Shown: positions 12,251 through 24,793, counted from the stretch's first letter. The stretch: DNA of 64,000 nucleotides from Solen grandis (GCA_021229015.1 CM037792.1:1-64000), one strand, 5' to 3'. Notes: a model not told the origin generated them from the letters alone. Made by a program: numbers and translations.

Positions 12251-15200
12251 GGGGTATTTGCATGTATTTTAATGTAGTATTTGAAAGAAATTTCTTAGAT
12301 GTTCAGTGAGTTGAATGAATGTTTTTTGTTTTTTTTATTTGCACGTATTAACGAGTTTTTTACGCCATTAAATGTTTATAATGATAATAGTCATGAGTTG
12401 ATGGTATTTTAAATGCATTTTAGGAGACAGTTTTACTCATCTCCACCCTAATATTAAATGGAACTGTTCGTTCAGGTAAGTAAACAAATATATGTTTGTA
12501 CAACCTGTAATTACGCTCTCTAGTATTTGATTTCATCTACATCAGAATGGAAATCAAGGTCATTCAACACAGAAGCACATGACATAGGAAGTAAATTTAT
12601 ATATTGTTCAAAGCATTGTGTCTTCCGTTTAGCATCTCAAGACATTAGTGTAATAGACGAAATATGTAAAGAAAAAAGGTGCAGTTGTTGTACAAATTGT
12701 TCTAAGCGGTTTCCGTTTTCCTCCTAACTTTTTTCCATTATATAGTTTCAAAGATCTCATATCTTTCTTTTAAAGCAAATGACTATCACAAAAAAATGGA
12801 ATAATATATATTTCCCTATATTTAGAAAACAATTATTTTCTTTGTAGCATCACAAAACATTAGTGTAGTAGATGAAGCATGCAGAAAAATGTGTAGTTGC
12901 TGTACAAATTTAACCTGCGATCCGCAAAGTTTGAGATGTTCCGAAGGTTGCAAGACAGGATACCATGGAGGGAAATGCTGGAATATGTGTCCCGATAAAT
13001 GCACTACTTGTATTGACAAGCCACACCTGATATCTGTTGCCAATTGTTTATCATGCAAGGACGGATATTATTCTACAACGGAACTATACCAATGTCAGAC
13101 AAAATGCCCAAGTGGATGTAAAATATGTGAGTCTAAGACGAATTGCACTTCGTGTAAAGACATGTATTATCTGTCAACTGAACAACCTGGATCATGTAAT
13201 CCCTGCCCGAAAGGATGTGCGACGTGTGTCTCTGAAACCGAATGTCACACCTGTTATAAGGGATATTATTTATATCCATCACCCGGATCCTGTAGGCCAT
13301 GTCCAATAGGATGTGTTTCCCTGTACATCATCTGAAGATTGTCAAGATTGTAAAACTGAATATTATGGTAAATCATGCAAAGAAATTTGCTCGACAGGCT
13401 GCAGAAACATTTTATGTGCACAGAATGGGACGTGTGAATTGCGGGTTTGGTTTTACGGGTAGTAAGTGCGATACTTGTATGGCGGGAGTGTATGGGTCAT
13501 ATTGCAGTCAAAATTGTCCAGAAAATTGTTTAAATGACGTGTGCAGTAGAGAGTCTGGGGAATGTTTCTCTTGCGATGAAGCATTTGTTGGAACTTTCTG
13601 CGAAAATTGTAAAAAAGGAAAATATGGTTTATTTTGCAATATAAGTTGCTCGGCATCTTGCCTTCAGTCCATGTGTAATCGATCAACAGGGTTTTGTGTC
13701 AGTTGTAAGAAAAATCACGTGGGAGATACATGTGAGAGCTGTGAGGCTGGCAAATATGGGGACCATTGTAATTTTGACTGCCCACGTAATTGTATTGATG
13801 GCCTCTGTGATCGAAATGGAACTTGTTTTAATTGCAGTCAAAATACTGTCGGGTTAAAATGTGACAGTTGTAGAGACACGTTTTATGGTCCAAATTGTTT
13901 GCAGCAATGTTCTTCAGGATGTCGCCAATCAACTTGCGATCAAGATACGGGGGTCTGTGACAAAGGTTGTGAGGCTGGGTTTTCTGGAGATAAGTGTTGC
14001 TTACGTGATTCATATTGCAAGGAATGTTCATCAAATAAAAAATGTAGTAAGTGTATCTCGGGAAAGTTTGGAGAAAGATGTAATGGTAACTGCATTGAAT
14101 TATGTGGTGATCAGACATGTAATAGGGTGAGTGGTATTTGTATTAAAGATGACGATCGTAGTGACAACGTAGCAGCAATTGTGACTCCCGTGGTTGTAGC
14201 AATTGTGGTTGTCGCTGTTATAGCAGTCGTCATTCTTCTAAGGAAGAGGTATGCAATGTACAAGTATATCTCTCTATTTCTCTCTCTCTCTCTCTTTGTA
14301 CTTAAACATGCATTACGGTGAAATGTATGAAATCTGACGTGTGCTAACTAATGTGGCAATTTTATCGAAAGTGATGACCAAGACTTTACCAAAACAATTG
14401 TATTTGCGTATTGGTGTCCTGTCAAACACATCGAATAACTTTAGGTTAACTTTTATGACCAGATTTAACAGGAAAAGTGAAGTTAGTTTTATGGAGGTCG
14501 GTTGTGCTGTCACGTTGGTGGCCGTTAAATGTCGTTGTACAAGCTATGTTTGGTGCTTTGTAAATTTAGGGATATAATTGTTAATCATAATGAGACTGTG
14601 CGCAGACTCAAGATCAAAGCCACATATAGAGCGTGTTAGTCAAAAATGGATATATTACTTATATTTACGTAAAAAAAAGGAATTTTCAAATTACGTGTAT
14701 CTCTGTATAAATTTGTACATATTTCTGTTACATATTTCTAAATATAAATTGGTTGGGCTCTATTTAATTCATTATTAACGGTTTATGAATGTGAGATATA
14801 AGTTAATGTTTATTAATAATGATTACCTCTTACTTTTTTTCTGGCAAAGTATTGTGTCTAATTGTGTAATATTGAAATCGGGGGAACTCGCCATCATCAT
14901 AGAACCAAATGAAAATCATGGTTCATTAATAATCTGATATAAACATACAAACATAATAAAAGATTGTATGTATCCACCTTAAATATTTTTTTTTACATGA
15001 GAAAGTACGTCGTATATAATCAGACGCTCATGAACATACACGTATATGTATTTTTCAGGTGTAAAATATCGAGGCAATCAAGAACATCTGAAGCCACTGA
15101 GTCAGTAGCTTATATTAATATTCCTGCTCTGCAAGGTATGCAGAACTGCTTTGCTAAGCACCATCCGCTATTTTCCCGTAGAGTTACATGCTTAGACAAG

Positions 15201-15953
15201 CGACTTAAAAGGCGTGCTACATTAAATTTTACTTTAAAACAAATCTTCCTTCTGTGCAGACGTAATGTTAATGTACCAAACTTACTACCAGTTACAAAAG
15301 AAAAAGCCTTTCGGATCCTCAATACTAGATTTAAATCAAACTTAGAAAGTGCGAATTTTGAGAAAACACCTTGAAATTTAAAGTCAGTTAAATTCAGAAC
15401 TTTGATTCAAGTATTGTAATATTTGTGACGATGTTGGCCTGTTCATGGTCATTTTTTTCTCATTTATAAAATGCCATTTCTTCCTAAAAATACACTTTTG
15501 TGAGTTTTGCCAGATAATGACAGAATAAGCCAAATCGTTGTGACCCATTTTTGAGTCTATTGTCTATCATTTTGACATAAATATACGAAAAAATGATGGT
15601 TACCTAAGGTTTTCCTTTCAGGTACATAGCATTACATTAAGCATGTGTTTTCATGTGACTCTATGGGAAAAAAGCGGGTGGTGCTTAGCAAAAGTTGAGT
15701 AGTATATTTTTCAAGACTTCTGATTATTATAATGTGTTATGTGTTAAATACAATGCGATTTATACATTTGAGAATATACTATTTAGTAAATCATTTGACT
15801 CCAGTAAAAGTATGAGTTTTTATTATCTATTAATTGGACACAAACTATTTGTTTCCATTTTCAGTACCAGGTTCCACTGGTAGCGCAGGGGATACGTATG
15901 AGAGTCTAGGATCAAGACTGGTCGGGCAAACCCTTTATGCTGAACTTAGATAA
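10786..15953 (+). CDS. Gene 1: cysteine-rich EGF/furin-repeat membrane receptor with ITAM-like tail
   Basis: Five-exon model: 10786-10803, 12424-12475, 12848-14248, 15059-15135, 15865-15953. All introns are GT-AG and all phases match (0, 1, 2, 1). The order is MFSYRK, a hydrophobic signal peptide (ETVLLISTLIL), CxxC furin-like repeats, EGF/laminin-type repeats, a membrane helix (VAAIVTPVVVAIVVVAVIAV) with the stop-transfer LLRKR, and a 56-residue tail ending at TAA 15951-15953. Total exon length is 1637 bases; removing two apparent one-base insertions in exon 3 gives 1635, exactly 545 codons with the stop. The architecture resembles Draper/MEGF10/SREC receptors, which bind ligands outside the cell and signal through tyrosine motifs. 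That family link is inference. If the frameshifts are real the gene is inactive. Intron 4 retention would give another tail, open to 15374. Confidence 0.75.
12217..12248. repeat. (AT)n microsatellite in gene 1 intron 1
   Basis: About 16 uninterrupted AT units, followed by a G run. Confidence 0.95.
12424..12475 (+). CDS. Gene 1 exon 2, signal peptide
   Basis: Follows a TTTTAG acceptor and ends at a GTAAGT donor. It encodes ETVLLISTLILNGTVRS, a hydrophobic core with a small-residue cleavage region. The length (52 bases) and phases (0 in, 1 out) are identical to gene 2 exon 2 at 45175-45226, which supports both models. Confidence 0.8.
12633..12727 (+). pseudogene. Duplicate of the exon 3 start (alternative or vestigial exon)
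   Basis: After a TTCCGTTTAG acceptor the sequence reads ASQDISVIDEICKEKRCSCC, closely matching the true exon 3 start at 12848 (ASQNISVVDEACRKMCSCC) with the same acceptor phase. The match ends after about 25 codons and the frame stops at 12725. It lies in intron 2, only 133 bases before the end of that intron. It could be a broken tandem duplicate of the ectodomain exon or a rarely used short exon giving a truncated secreted product. No good donor was seen. Confidence 0.7.
12848..14248 (+). CDS. Gene 1 exon 3, cysteine-rich ectodomain plus membrane helix, two frameshifts
   Basis: Starts after TTTGTAG in phase 1 and ends AAG AG|gtatgc in phase 2. The first part has furin-like repeats of the form CPxGCxxCxSxxxCxxCxxGYY. 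The second part has EGF/laminin-like units with the recurring GKYGxxCxxxC pattern. Reading continues in frame 1 to about 13320, frame 2 to about 13440, then frame 3 to the end. Alignment with gene 2 shows one extra base in the CCC at 13319-13321 and one near 13437-13441. All cysteine spacing resumes after each shift. Short-run consensus error or recent inactivation are both possible. Confidence 0.8.
15059..15135 (+). CDS. Gene 1 exon 4, cytoplasmic tail with YINI
   Basis: Acceptor TTTTTCAG, donor CAAG|gtatgc. Phase 2 entry completes the arginine codon split at 14248. It encodes CKISRQSRTSEATESVAYINIPALQ (given here in two parts: basic/Ser-rich CKISRQSRTSEATES, then VAYINIPALQ). The YINI motif fits YxxI and also the YxN preference of Grb2-type SH2 domains. 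Confidence 0.7.
15865..15953 (+). CDS. Gene 1 exon 5, ITAM-like terminal exon
   Basis: Acceptor CATTTTCAG, entered in phase 1 to complete a valine codon. It is open for 29 codons and ends with TAA at 15951-15953. It holds TYESL and LYAEL. YESL and YAEL are separated by nine residues, inside the 6-12 range of the ITAM consensus YxxL/I-x(6-12)-YxxL/I. LYAEL alone would also satisfy an ITIM-like pattern. No poly(A) signal was identified close by. Confidence 0.7.
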
Positions 15954-17635
15954 AACGTTTAAATGTTTATTTGGTTCGTACCTGACAATCTTCATCATGT
16001 TCTGTTTGCTTCCGTTTGTTTTTTGTTTTTTTGTTGTTTTTTTTTGTTCTAAAATTTCCGGTCAAAATTGAATCATTGTATGTGTTTGTGTTTGTATAAC
16101 GCTGTATATACCTACCAATTCCTATATTTGCATCTATGAATATTGTGCAATGTCTTTTTGTACGAATCAAACGCATTTCGAACAAAGTGGTAATATGACT
16201 TACTTACAGCAACATCATAATCGTCTCCTTTATCTCGAAACTGGCTGACGTTTGATGTGCCAATTTTATATGAACGTTGGACCAACACCGCTTTGAAAAG
16301 ATTTGAGCATTCTTGTTGTATGTAATTCGATTATTCACTTTGCGTTGCTACATAGAATTAGGAAAACTTATTTTTTGTTTGACATTTTCACCAATTTGTG
16401 ATGTTGCTTTAAAGGAAATATGCTGACTTTATGTGTTTTATAATAAGCAAAATATAATTTAAAATGAAAGTGATTTAGAATGTTTTCATCTCCCATAACC
16501 CTTTTGGCAAGGTACTGAATTAGGGATCAATATCCCTTTCCACATATCGTTTAAAACACTTCTTAAGTCTTTCAATTTAAAACCTACAAACCCCCCCTCT
16601 CTCTCTAAGCAACTAGTTTATATATATTCACGACATGTAATAAAGTAATAAAAATAACATACAGTTCTCATTTTTTTTTCCATTATTTTTGAATTCCATA
16701 TAATTTTAGAAAAAGTCCCTTTAAAAATCATTGTCATAAGATATAGGCGATCCGGAAATGTCATGTTTATAATCCTCAATATAAGGATATTCCCCATTTA
16801 CGAACTGATTATTTGCAAAAATGCAAGATGCTACGCACTTGTTTTAGCCTGAGATCATCTAGAGTAATTTCGAATTGAATCTAACAAGTACATTTAGTTG
16901 TAATAATGCATTTTATTGTTCATATTTAAGTGTTCCATTTTATCGAAGAAAATGAAAGTTAAAAAGGAATGTGTTCTTTCCAACAAAACAAACCCATTCT
17001 TATTCATGTATATGACAGCTCAAGTGTGTGTAATTTTCTGATTGATGCCATGCATGAATCTAAAATGTAAAAAAGTGTTTTGATGGCTTCTTAATAAATT
17101 AATCATTACTTTGCGAAACCTGTAAAAAGTCGACATAGGACAAACATATGGTGTGAAATCGGCCTATTATATGGCCACCGTCAGATTTGCATATACCTGA
17201 GAGAGAGAGAGAGAGAGAGAGAGAAAAAAAAAAGTAAGTATTGAGCCAAGAGTGCATTGTTGGACTTACGTCAGACACTATTTAAACAAGATTATATCAT
17301 ATCGTAGTTGCCATACTAAGATGTGTTCAAGAGGAAGCCCTTTCGTAATTTATTTTCCTTATCTTTTGACCTTATTCAACTTTGTTAAACAAACAAACAA
17401 ACACTTCTAAAATGGCTGACGTTTTATTTGCAGTGTGTTTGCTTGATGACTGAATAAATCTTAACCAATTTATACTTAGTTTAATTTCCTTGTATTTTGC
17501 GCTGTATCGCCACGATTTGTATGTGTCTGACAGTTTAACGATTTTAGAGACCCGTAAGAGAAGGTCGCTGCCATTATGTATCAACTGTACGCGCGTATAA
17601 GCATTTTTTTTATTGGATTGGGCAACAACAAGACC
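15954..17635. other. Intergenic downstream of gene 1
   Basis: No exon recognised. It was searched by eye for the missing first PTP exons (juxtamembrane, NRY and DFINA segments) and none was seen. A GA microsatellite is at 17199-17224. Confidence 0.45.
17199..17224. repeat. (GA)n microsatellite
   Basis: About 13 GA units followed by an A run. Confidence 0.95.
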
Positions 17636-17851
17636 AATTGTTGTTGTTGTTGTATTGGGGTTTGCCGTCGCTGCGATAGTATTTCAATCATATAGCGACG
17701 TCCAGCTAATTACAGGTGGAGGAAGACCCCGAGTGTACAGGTGGAGGAAAACCCCGTGTACACAGAGGTACCCGGGTAGAACCACCGACCTACCGCAAGC
17801 CAGCTGGAAGGCTTCCTCACATGAAAATTCCGAAGTCCCTACCGACCAGTT
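17636..17851 (-). mobile_element. tRNA-derived SINE, copy 2, inverted
   Basis: Reverse complement of the element at 9137-9368, with the same (AAC)n tail now at 17636-17653. This copy has an internal duplication of about 30 bases: AGGTGGAGGAA occurs twice, at about 17715 and 17740. The tRNA-like head is degraded beyond about 17851. Confidence 0.75.
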
Positions 17852-18456
17852 GTTCGTTGCAGTGTGTTGTTTATAAAAAAAACAGACAGGGGGATATTAC
17901 GTTATGTGTATATCATGACAGTAAAACTGACACACTTAAATGAATAAAAAAACAACAACTTTATTTTGATTTCAGTTTTGTTTGAAATTACCCTTCTTTC
18001 TATTCTGTGTTAATAAGACACTGGTCATACTGAATTATTTTATCACTTACTGATTAAAGGGAACATTAATTCGAAATTGGAGTTGGAGGTCAGATAATTA
18101 TATTAGGGCTGTATTTTCAAGATTATTGTATCAAGGTCATTTAAAGTATATCTAAACTAATTAAATGTTTCAAATGTTAAGACTTTTTGAATAGAATTGA
18201 AAGTTTCTTTACATACTAGTAAATTATGCATTGAAAAAGGAAAATGGTCAAAGTCAATCCTCATTCCAATTACTGAACGCATTTTTTGTTTCTTTAGATT
18301 TTTTTTTTTTTTTTTTGTTATAATGAAATTATGTTTAAAGTAGAAAACGTATTAATTTACGTCAATTTGAAAACAATGTCTTACAACTTATTTAATCCCC
18401 CTCGACGATTCTTTGATTGGGCCAGTATTTTTCGCATTGGAAAGTCATGAAAAAAC
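17852..18456. other. Intergenic, nothing recognised
   Basis: AT-rich with a T run at about 18300-18317. No gene or RNA was seen. Confidence 0.5.
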
Positions 18457-18520
18457 CCAAACGTGGTTCGAACCCATATCTTTCGGATCGGCAGTAATTA
18501 CCACTTGACCAAGGCGCCTC
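18457..18520 (-). other. tRNA-like sequence (pseudo-tRNA or SINE head)
   Basis: On the minus strand, TTGGTCAAGTGGTAATTA resembles box A and the D arm, and GGGTTCGAACC is a perfect box B. The acceptor stem does not pair well. I read this as a tRNA-derived relic, not a working gene. Confidence 0.45.
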
Positions 18521-19113
18521 TAATAAAGAATGCACAATGGATGAATAAAAGATATACGTCTATTTATTATAGAATATGTCTTATTGTGATTTATTTGAGG
18601 TAATTGGTAATTGGTAAATAGATAAAATGAAACTTTGTTAAACATTTTTTTTTAGTTTTCATTTCTGAAGATTTTCAACTGTAGAATGATATGTTATTTG
18701 GAAGTAAAGATACACTCTTTGAGGCATATTTTAATACTCTTACCGCATAATGAATTTTTAACATATTTTAACACGTGCTTTATGTTATTTAAATATGTTG
18801 TATAATTAGGCTCGATATTCATATAGGAATCTAATAATAAGCGAGTTTTGCAACTTCAGTCAGAAGTAAGATACACTGCTGTTTAAGTAAAACTGTATTT
18901 ATTTGATGCCCATTTGACAACAAGTTCTGATGACTGATACTAATCCATATCACTGGACCAGTACGTTGTGTTTTTTGTCTCCAGCAGGGATGGAACTCCA
19001 ACATATCAGATAAATCGTCATTTAAAACATTTACTCGCCTATAGTACTCCAACCACAACATTGTTTTTTTTTTTTATTGTTTTGCATAATGTGCATGTAC
19101 TTAACATTATCTG

Positions 19114-19150
19114 CAGTGGCGGATCCAGGAATACATATCGGGGGTCTCAT
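19114..19150. mobile_element. Possible hAT-like transposon terminus
   Basis: CAGTGGCGGATCCAGG followed shortly by GGGGGT resembles the common terminal sequence of hAT elements. No matching opposite end was found, so this is a weak call. Confidence 0.25.
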
Positions 19151-19689
19151 ATCAACTGGAGGCTTTCTAGAATTGCACTTTCTCTCCGCTTTTCTCTGTT
19201 GAATCGCTTCTTAGTCACTCAGTTTACATGTAATGTCACATTTTACAAAATTTTCAAAGTTCAATCAATAAATATGTTGATAATAAGCGTAAAAGACAAG
19301 GTATATTACACATACGCCATTGAATTGTACCCAGTTTACTTTGGTCGGGTATATTGTATTTAGCGTATTTCTTATTTAAATGTGCAGAGTGTAAGTCATA
19401 ATAACAGTGTAGCTTGTGAACGTGCACCACTGAAGGCAGTTTTTGTTACTTACATGTAAACAAAATGAAAAGCCTTAAAGAATAGTTGATTGTTAACAGA
19501 CAGTAAATACGTATTGTATCTAATAATTCCTCATTCTGAAACAGACTATATCAGAATCTGTAATTTAATTACACCAACTATTTTTCTACATGTTATCAAA
19601 ATAACTGACAAATGTATTTTAATTACAAACGGTATTACTAAAGATGTAGCCGGGTACAGGTATTTTGATGATAAATCAATAGGCAAGAA

Positions 19690-19762
19690 GACTTGACAGC
19701 TCAGTCGGTAGAGCGCAGAAACGGTATTCCCGAGGCCCTGGGTTCGAGTCCCGGTCGAGTCA
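19690..19762 (+). tRNA. tRNA-like sequence, probable pseudogene (Thr-like anticodon GGT)
   Basis: GACTTGA (19690-19696) pairs with TCGAGTC (19755-19761) over seven positions with one G-T. The D arm GCTC-AGTCGGTA-GAGC is perfect. The T arm CTGGG-TTCGAGT-CCCGG is complete with one T-G. The anticodon stem has only three of five pairs and the base before the anticodon is C instead of the invariant T. These defects suggest a pseudogene or SINE head. Internal promoter boxes A and B are intact. Confidence 0.5.
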
Positions 19763-19769
19763 TTGATTT

Positions 19770-22754
19770 TTTTTCACCACCTGTTACATACATATACTAT
19801 ACACACAATACATGAATGACACAAATACTTAGGTAGATTTTCAATTAGCAAATATATGTCATTATCTATAAAAATCGCGGTTGACGTATGCAATTATAAT
19901 ATCACGTGACAGATGTCAGATGAGGATACTGTGACATTTTCATTTAACTCCCAATACACACGAGAGCTCGCTGATTCGATATCAAGCCAATAACATTGTA
20001 AAATAGTGGTACTGGTGCCAAACATCCATGAAGTAATTTGAAAACTAGTTGCTCCGGTGTCAGTAAAGGATTGGATCTAGTATCAAATACCATTATTACA
20101 AATAACTCATTATATGTGTGGTTATTTAAATCTATTAGGGACTAGACAAATGTTTATTCTAACACGATAAATATGCAATATAAACAAAGAAACATTTTTT
20201 TCTTCTATATATTTACGGTTTAAAGACGAAATAATTGAATGAAGTCATATGACATTTAAATGAATCGTATGTAAGCGTAATAAAATAGGCACATTTACAT
20301 ATCCCTTTAAAGATATGGGCCCATCTTGTCGGGATGCGTTTCTTACACTTAAAACATTGTTTTCTTAATTCAAATTATTAGACAACACAAAATATGCATG
20401 ATAAACTGAAAGCTTTTTTTTTTCTTAACATAAAAGACAATACCCAAGAACTATGGGGGACACACTGTGGGGAAGGGACTCTACAGTTGAATAAAAGTGG
20501 AAACAATTCAAATAATGAACCTTTTGCGAAAACGGTATAAAAGATGCAAATAGTATAGAAATTCCCTGCAAAAGAAAAAAAAAATGACATCATAATTGTT
20601 TATTACTACAACAGATGTAAATGTTTTACGAAATAAAACACATAAACATATACTGGTTCAGTTGAAGAAGCATTTGCGAATCCTAGTCAAGCCAAGCTTA
20701 GAAGTTTGTAATGTAATTGTGATTAACATATTCAATTCACATTACTCGTTTACTCGTCCCCTGTTTTCATGGTATGTAATCAAAATGTTTGTGTTAATTC
20801 TTTATTGTATGCTTACGAGTTCACCTCAGAAAATTATGTGTATCTGTGTGTATAATACATTGTCATGGTTTCGTAGTTATAATTAATCTTGATATTATGT
20901 AAGCTACTAGAAATACTGTTTATAGTGTGATCAGTTACTTTGTTTTACATCAAATATATTATTGTAGACGCCTTGTCTCTTTCAGTTATACCCCTTACAC
21001 TTCGGAAAGCGATTAGGAGTTCAGCAATTTAATGCAGTATCCTAACTAAACTTCCCTCAAAGTAAGAAGGAAATTCAAAAAGCACAAGGAAGTAAACAAG
21101 TTAAGATGCACGATGCAACTCCTAAAAACAAATAAATACATATATAAGACCATTTTTATCATTCTTTTGAGGCAGCATTTCAGTAATATGGCGACGTCCA
21201 TGATATTATTAATGGAAAAAGATTCCGATTTAAAGCAGACATTCAGATGCGGATATTTAAAAGGGAACAAATGTGTCGATTTTTTTTATTAAGCTTCTGT
21301 ACGATTTATTGATGCAGTATATATACAAAGATCAAAAACATATCATTATAATTACATTGAGACCTATAAGTATCACTTATCGGTAACAAAATTGTTAGCG
21401 GTACAAAAGAGCATTTATCCTGTATACAAGGGGCCCTAGAATCGAGTCTCGGTCTTGGTGTACATTTGTCTCACCTATTTACATATGGTGTCCGACGTAA
21501 GTCTGTTACAGTATACTTGTGCAGTATATACCGCTCTATGAAACGAGATAGAACAGCGTTTTTTTTTTTTTTTTTTTTTTTGTTGTTGTTGTTGTTGTTG
21601 TTTTTTCTTTCCTAATAATTTAGGAATTGACTCCAAATTGAAATAGGAGTATGTAACGGCTTATAAGTAGAGCATACCAGAAAGAGATGATTCAGTAGCT
21701 AAGTCGGTAAACCACCCACATTAAGCGTAAGGGGTCTTGTATAAAAGCCCCGGTCTGGCTGCATATTTTCCCATCTAGTAACAATTATAATTATTATATT
21801 TGTTACAGAACATGTAAATAAACTCAAATCAGCTTCTTGCATGTTTTGAAATGTAATGTTTTGCTAAGTATAGTCAAACTTTATTTGTAAATGAATACAA
21901 TCATCTTATAATACTATCTGATTTTAAAAAGTAACATTGAGCTTATAGTCTAATGATTTGACGCTGTGTTATTATGTCCCGTGTGAACGCAGATTTTGAT
22001 TATAGCGATAATATTGAAATGCTCACTGTTGGAATGTATTTTATGAAATGTTCAGGAGGATAGCAAAGCTAATCATATTATGCAATAGGACAAAAGATAG
22101 CCAAGTTAAGATTATTATAGTTGTGAAAGCAGCAAGCATGATAAGAGAAAAACAATTATCACTATTATCATGTGTGTTTGTTTGATCTCTGATATAGTTC
22201 GATCATTTGGCATCGTATGAACATGGGGCAGATATATTAGCAAATCACGCCGTAAACAGGTGACATTATACCAGACCAGTAATATTATATCGATACTGGG
22301 TTAAATATTCTTAGAACCTCCTCTGCATTATGACCGACAATTACGAGGAATATTCCAATGCCATTATAATGATTGTGGTATGTCTCGGCCTGGAAATGAA
22401 TACACAACCTTCCGATGGATGGTTTAACTACTTCGCCACTGGAACTGGATATCTATACTTAACAATCATGTCTTACAGATAATTAGCTGCAAGAGCGTAA
22501 TCCAATATTCCGAGCGTGTAATAAAATATTTCAATCAAAATTGCATTCTTTTCGCAATATAAATATGTATTATGAAAGCTAGCTATGTATTTCCGTAAAA
22601 TTATACGTGTAATTGTAATTGATATGAGTGTTTAAACTGGTATGGAAACATTAAATATGTTTTAAATTTATGATGAAACAACATGATACGTGTGCTTTAC
22701 GAAATCAAATAATGATATTGATATCCCAATTATGAATACCAAATCCTTTTGTAG
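19770..22754. other. Intergenic, tRNA-like relics and simple repeats
   Basis: Weak box B-like tRNA relics at about 21405-21460 and 21685-21770 (+) and about 22390-22460 (-). A T run followed by TTG repeats at about 21560-21604. No coding exon seen. Confidence 0.4.
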
Positions 22755-22892
22755 GCCCCATTATGAAAGCAACGGAAAATTTCATCCTGTTTTGGAGAAT
22801 GCTGTGGCAAGAGAAGGTAGAAAAAAATGTAATGGTGACCAATCTAGTCGAAAATGACGTATGTGTGATTTGATTTTATATTCGGACTTACT

Positions 22893-22927
22893 TATATATA
22901 TATACATATATATATAACAATCGTACG

Positions 22928-22964
<37 letters not shown>
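22893..22964. repeat. (TA)n/(TG)n compound microsatellite
   Basis: TATATA tracts interrupted near 22903 and 22918-22928, ending in about ten TG units. It lies in an intron of the PTP block. Confidence 0.9.
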
Positions 22965-24793
22965 ATTTTAAAGAGTTTCTTTTTTCTAATACGTCGATTA
23001 GAATACATGTTATTATAACTTAAACGTATCTTTCTTTTCGAAAGTTCCATTGAAATGCCATTTTTACATGGATATATATGCGTCTTATAGAGATGTTCTT
23101 CATTTTCTTTCCATACAGCGATACGAGTACATTTTAATATGAATTAAACGTATCCTTTTGAACGATAATTGGGTTTCAATTTTCTTTAATCTTATTTTGA
23201 ATCTGCACATGGGTTTCTAAACTCTAACACATGGCTACAACATCTATAACAGATTTATGGTTTACAAACAAATAAATGTGTAAAATAATATAATAGATAA
23301 TAGCTGAAAGTAACAGATGAATGAAGGCACATTTGATATACTTGTAATGAAACATACTTATTACAGTAAGTGTAAAATACATATTTACGTAATGTGTAAG
23401 GCCAATATGATTACTTCAGAGCAATTGTTGTTTTGTTTAAATATGACGAATTAACAACGAAAAGAGTTTATATCGAAATTATTATACATGTTTGGATTCA
23501 AAGAAACTTGGTTTACTTCCTTTTGCGCACTTGAATACGTTATATTCATTTAACGTGTTTTGAATTGAGCATACTCATTTAATTTCTAGCTTATAAACCT
23601 ACTACTACTATATCTTAAAATAACCCATTTTTATATCCTAAATCAATCCTATAAACTAACTTTGAATTAATTCTTGCTATATATCTGGTTTTTTTTTCTC
23701 TCAGGATTTATTACACAAGGATTCAAAAGATTATTATTTGAATTGTGTAAAACAACATATTTCGGAACGTGTATTCATTTTTAATTAAAATGATTTTCAA
23801 GTCATGACTTATCGAAAGCTTAGGATCGAGCACGGAGATCCCTCTTTATAAACTGTGTATTTCCTTTCTTCAAATATTACTTATAATAACACGTTACGTA
23901 TAAGAATTTCGTCCATTGAACAAAAACGGTATTGATGTTGATTTTTTTTATTATTTTCTCCACTCAGATCATAGCTACAACATCAAATGCATTTACACAA
24001 ATCATCATTTTTTTACATATAATATAAATACTTGTAGACGTTGAAATGCGAGCAATATTGGTCCACAAGTTGAAATACAGATGGCTACGGTGACATCTCA
24101 GTCACATGTCACAGTGAGGACGTGTACTCCGATTACACAAGAAGGATGTTTACTGTTGCCAATGTAATAGTATCTATATAAAGATTCCAATAGTTTTTAT
24201 TAAGTTGAGACATATGTTATTATATAATTATGTATATCTGCTGGTACGATGATAAACAAAACTGTGCGTATGTTTATTTAACTTCATAGTATTCCTTTAG
24301 TATGATGAGCATGGTGCCATTTAATTTCGGAACTTCAATCTAACTACTTTATATATAACGATGCAATTTCATGATTTTAGTTTCATTGAGTTGTTATTTA
24401 AGGGAAAGGTGTAAAGAAGTCTTACTCACTTACATCTTACTTTCTGGCCGGATAAAGGTGTTCCTGATGACGTCACAAGCCTAATAGAATTCAGACAAAA
24501 TGTTATAGCAACAAAGGTCACTCTTGGTGGTCCTACTATTGTTCACTGCAGGTATTTCAAATGTTCAGAGGCACTACAATTGATTCATAGAAAATTCCTC
24601 CGTATCTACGGAAACATTATCGCTTTGATCAGATATGTATCACATACATTTGGGAACTTACCATAGTTCAAAAATTAGCTTGTTTTTTTTTATCGTTTGT
24701 ACTATTCAAGGATACTTTAAAAAAAAATGATTTTGTTGAGTACCATCTAACTGAAACTTTCTTATTTATTTAATTATTTATTTACTTATTTAG

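Noticed and set aside
14964..15374. 136-codon open frame around gene 1 exon 4
   Set aside because: Only 15059-15135 is supported by matching splice phases with both neighbours; the rest is intron that happens to stay open. Intron retention is noted as an alternative only.
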